Source of the DNA: a bacterium
GTDB taxonomy: Bacteria; Fidelibacterota; Marinisomatia; Marinisomatales; JAHJCW01
Reading direction: 5' to 3'
Length of the DNA: 5,890 bases
Assembly (NCBI GenBank): GCA_018812885.1
Contig: JAHJCW010000258.1
Span: 1-5,890 of the forward strand
In this document: positions 3,909 to 5,890 of the stretch, piece after piece
Position numbering within the stretch: the first letter of the stretch is position 1
Layout: each line of letters begins with the position of its first letter
Made by a program: the position numbers and the translations under genes
The notes under the pieces: model-generated
What the model was told of the DNA's origin: nothing
The model's input: the letters and a program-made list of their open reading frames with translations, nothing else
Database searches by the model: none

Positions 3909-5890
3909 ATGCGTTTACTAATAATATATGGAATAATCCTACAATTTGTTTTTTCACAGCAGATAGAAGAATCAAATTTAAAATGTTCCCATAGCAGGAC
4001 TGCCAAAGCGATGATCACAAATTATTCCGCGCCAACTGCCGCACAAGGTGATTTTGATGTTACTTTTTATGATATTGATCTGAAGATTGACCCTGCTACA
4101 GAAACTATTTCAGGAATTGTGGGTGTTAAGGGTATTTCCGTTGTACCTGCTTTAAATATAGTGGAACTGGATTTATACTCAGGATTAAATGTTGAATCGG
4201 TAAAAAATTATCAGGATGTTGATTTGAATTACACACATAATTCTAACCTATTGACTGTAACATTGGATAATCCGGTTAGTAATGGAAATAGTTTTGACAT
4301 AATAATTTATTATGATGGAAAACCACAATCTTCTGGTTTTGGATCTTTTGGATTTGATGAACATAATGGTGAACCGATGATTTGGAGTTTAAGTGAACCC
4401 TATAGTGCGCGTGATTGGTGGCCCTGCAAAGACACTCCAAACGATAAAGCTGATTCGGTGAATATATCACTTGAAGTTCCAACCGGCTTAATTGCTGCGT
4501 CAAATGGTAAATTAGTTGATACTGAAATTATCGGAAATTGGACCATCTATTATTGGCAGGAACGCTATCCGATTGCTACGTATCTTGTTTCGGCGGCTAT
4601 TCATCCCTACACTGTATTTTATGATTGGTATAAATATAGTCCAACCGATTCTATGCGGCTAGAATATTATGTATTCCCGGATCATTATGATTATGTTCAA
4701 CACAATTATTCAAAGACGAAAGACATGATTGCAGCAATGGCACAAAGATTTGGTGAATATCCATTTATTGATGAGAAATACGGTCACGCTGAATTTGTTT
4801 GGGGCGGTGGAATGGAGCATCAAACAATTACAAGTCTTGGTGGATATAGTGAAGGGCTAATTGCACATGAATTGGGTCATCAATGGTGGGGTGATGTGGT
4901 TACTTGCGCTAATTTTCATGATATTTGGTTGAATGAAGGATTTGCAACCTATAGTGAAGCATTGTGGTACGAAATACGTGATAATGATATTAATTCATTG
5001 CACAATGAGATGGCAGATAATAGAAACTATTATTTTACTTATCCTGAAGGTAGAAATGGTCCTTTTGATGATAGTCGGTTATTTGTTGCTGATACATCAA
5101 ATATTTTCCGAATTTTTGACTCTTCATTATCTTATGCAAAGGCTTCATGGGTATTACATATGCTGCGACATGTTATAGGTGATTCCGCATTTTTTAACGG
5201 ATTACAAGAATATGGGAATCGCTACCGATTTAAATCGGCGGTAACTAAGCAATTTAGTGACATAATGGAGGAAGTTTCGGGGAAAGATTTAGAATCTTTT
5301 TTCCTGCGTTGGATCTACGGTGAGTTTTATCCTATCTATAATGTTACTTATAATTTTTCGAATGATTCATTATTTGTATTAATTGACCAGACTCAAGCAA
5401 GTGAAGTCTTTGAAATGCCGATTGATATAAAAGCAACTTTCACTGATAATAATGAGCAATTATGGATAGTTCAAAATTCAAAAAGGCTTGAATCTTATGC
5501 TCTACCATTACCAATCGGTAAAATTATTAATAGGATAGAAATAGATCCTGATGAATGGATATTGAAAAAAATTGTGGGAGTTAATTTAGATACTACCAAT
5601 AATATCATAATTCCACAGGAATTTCATTTGTATCCGGTTTATCCAAATCCATTTAATGCCGGAGTTAATATCCGGTTTACTTTAGAAAATGAGGGAGAGG
5701 TACAGCTCAATATTTTTGATATTAAAGGAAATAAGATTTGGCATCAATCAACTAAGTTTACGGAAGGTACTCATTTAATTAAATGGGATGGTAAAAACCA
5801 ACTTGGCAATCAAGTACCGAGCGGAACTTATGTTGTAGAAGCGAGTAATGGGACTTTAATCAAAACAAGAAAAATGTTATTATTAAAATA
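3909..5890 (+). CDS. Secreted M1 zinc aminopeptidase with C-terminal T9SS sorting domain
   Basis: The frame is open for 660 codons and ends in KMLLLK plus TA, so the stop is almost certainly completed by the next base. It should cleave single residues from peptide N-termini outside the cytoplasm. Zinc ligands are His320, His324 and Glu343 (HELGH, 18 residues, E), with Glu321 the general base. GGGMEH at 299-304 is the exopeptidase motif, Glu303 binding the free amino group; His replaces the usual Asn. Glu163 in SEPYSAR is a second N-terminus-binding residue and Tyr409 in LSYAKASWVL the likely transition-state tyrosine. The signal peptide is cut near VFS/QQ (16/17). Rough domain order is an N-terminal beta domain (48-230), the catalytic domain (to 475) and a beta-sandwich (475-560). 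The helical C-terminal domain of larger M1 enzymes is missing. Residues 574-660 (YPVYPNPFN...WDG...SGTYVVEA...KMLLLK) form a FlgD-like T9SS type A sorting domain. No Shine-Dalgarno site is seen; the ATG is the only one after an in-frame stop at 3867. Confidence 0.95.
   Translation, partial: MRLLIIYGIILQFVFSQQIEESNLKCSHSRTAKAMITNYSAPTAAQGDFDVTFYDIDLKIDPATETISGIVGVKGISVVPALNIVELDLYSGLNVESVKNYQDVDLNYTHNSNLLTVTLDNPVSNGNSFDIIIYYDGKPQSSGFGSFGFDEHNGEPMIWSLSEPYSARDWWPCKDTPNDKADSVNISLEVPTGLIAASNGKLVDTEIIGNWTIYYWQERYPIATYLVSAAIHPYTVFYDWYKYSPTDSMRLEYYVFPDHYDYVQHNYSKTKDMIAAMAQRFGEYPFIDEKYGHAEFVWGGGMEHQTITSLGGYSEGLIAHELGHQWWGDVVTCANFHDIWLNEGFATYSEALWYEIRDNDINSLHNEMADNRNYYFTYPEGRNGPFDDSRLFVADTSNIFRIFDSSLSYAKASWVLHMLRHVIGDSAFFNGLQEYGNRYRFKSAVTKQFSDIMEEVSGKDLESFFLRWIYGEFYPIYNVTYNFSNDSLFVLIDQTQASEVFEMPIDIKATFTDNNEQLWIVQNSKRLESYALPLPIGKIINRIEIDPDEWILKKIVGVNLDTTNNIIIPQEFHLYPVYPNPFNAGVNIRFTLENEGEVQLNIFDIKGNKIWHQSTKFTEGTHLIKWDGKNQLGNQVPSGTYVVEASNGTLIKTRKMLLLK

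Noticed and set aside
3905..3910. TATAAT overlapping the ATG of the M1 gene as a -10 box
   Set aside because: Transcription from it would start after the initiation codon, and the nearest TTGTAA (3877-3882) is 22 bases away, too far for a -35 box.
4276..4503. A 75-codon minus-strand open frame
   Set aside because: It is opposite the N-terminal domain of the M1 aminopeptidase, which is strongly supported on the plus strand by conserved motifs (SEPYSARDWWPCKD).
4933..5178. An 81-codon plus-strand open frame
   Set aside because: It is an alternative frame within the M1 catalytic domain, and the overlapping M1 frame contains Glu343 and the Tyr409 region. It is not a separate gene or evidence of a frameshift.

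Overview
The window reads as a chromosomal fragment from an AT-rich bacterium of the FCB group (Bacteroidota, Ignavibacteriota, Marinimicrobia and relatives). Two things suggest this. One gene product ends in a FlgD-like, type IX secretion (T9SS) type A sorting domain of the YPNPFN...KMLLLK type. Another is a family S46 dipeptidyl peptidase, a family concentrated in these phyla. The translation signals are mixed: two genes have clear Shine-Dalgarno sites and two have none. The exact phylum cannot be fixed from this stretch.

Layout. (1) 1-825, minus strand: an FkbM-like SAM-dependent methyltransferase that is still open at the left edge. (2) 826-940: a divergent intergenic region. (3) 941-3157, plus strand: a complete secreted S46 dipeptidyl peptidase with an intact His/Asp/Ser triad and the glycine typical of the DPP7 specificity pocket. 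Its signal peptide has an unusually long n-region built on a degenerate 21-bp in-frame tandem repeat that contains an 18-bp palindrome. (4) 3158-3257: a convergent intergenic region made almost wholly of short TGGT-A-type units and their complements, including a perfect 12-bp inverted repeat. (5) 3258-3791, minus strand: a PEBP (YbhB/YbcL-type) protein with a possible lipoprotein signal and a second, well-placed internal start. (6) 3792-3908: a divergent promoter region. (7) 3909-5890, plus strand: a secreted M1 zinc aminopeptidase with a C-terminal T9SS sorting domain. The window ends after TA, one base short of what is almost certainly its stop codon.

How they fit together. The S46 enzyme removes dipeptides and the M1 enzyme removes single residues from peptide N-termini, both outside the cytoplasm, which suits a cell living on protein or peptides. 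The PEBP protein between them may also be exported. Some PEBPs inhibit peptidases, so a regulatory link is conceivable but not shown. The strand alternation (-, +, -, +) means that no two genes can share a simple operon. The methyltransferase appears unrelated. I saw no tRNA, rRNA, CRISPR array, transposase or prophage gene. The genes belong to known families, and I found no convincing undescribed multi-gene system. The unusual points are the repeat structures, the possible dual start and the difference in export routes.
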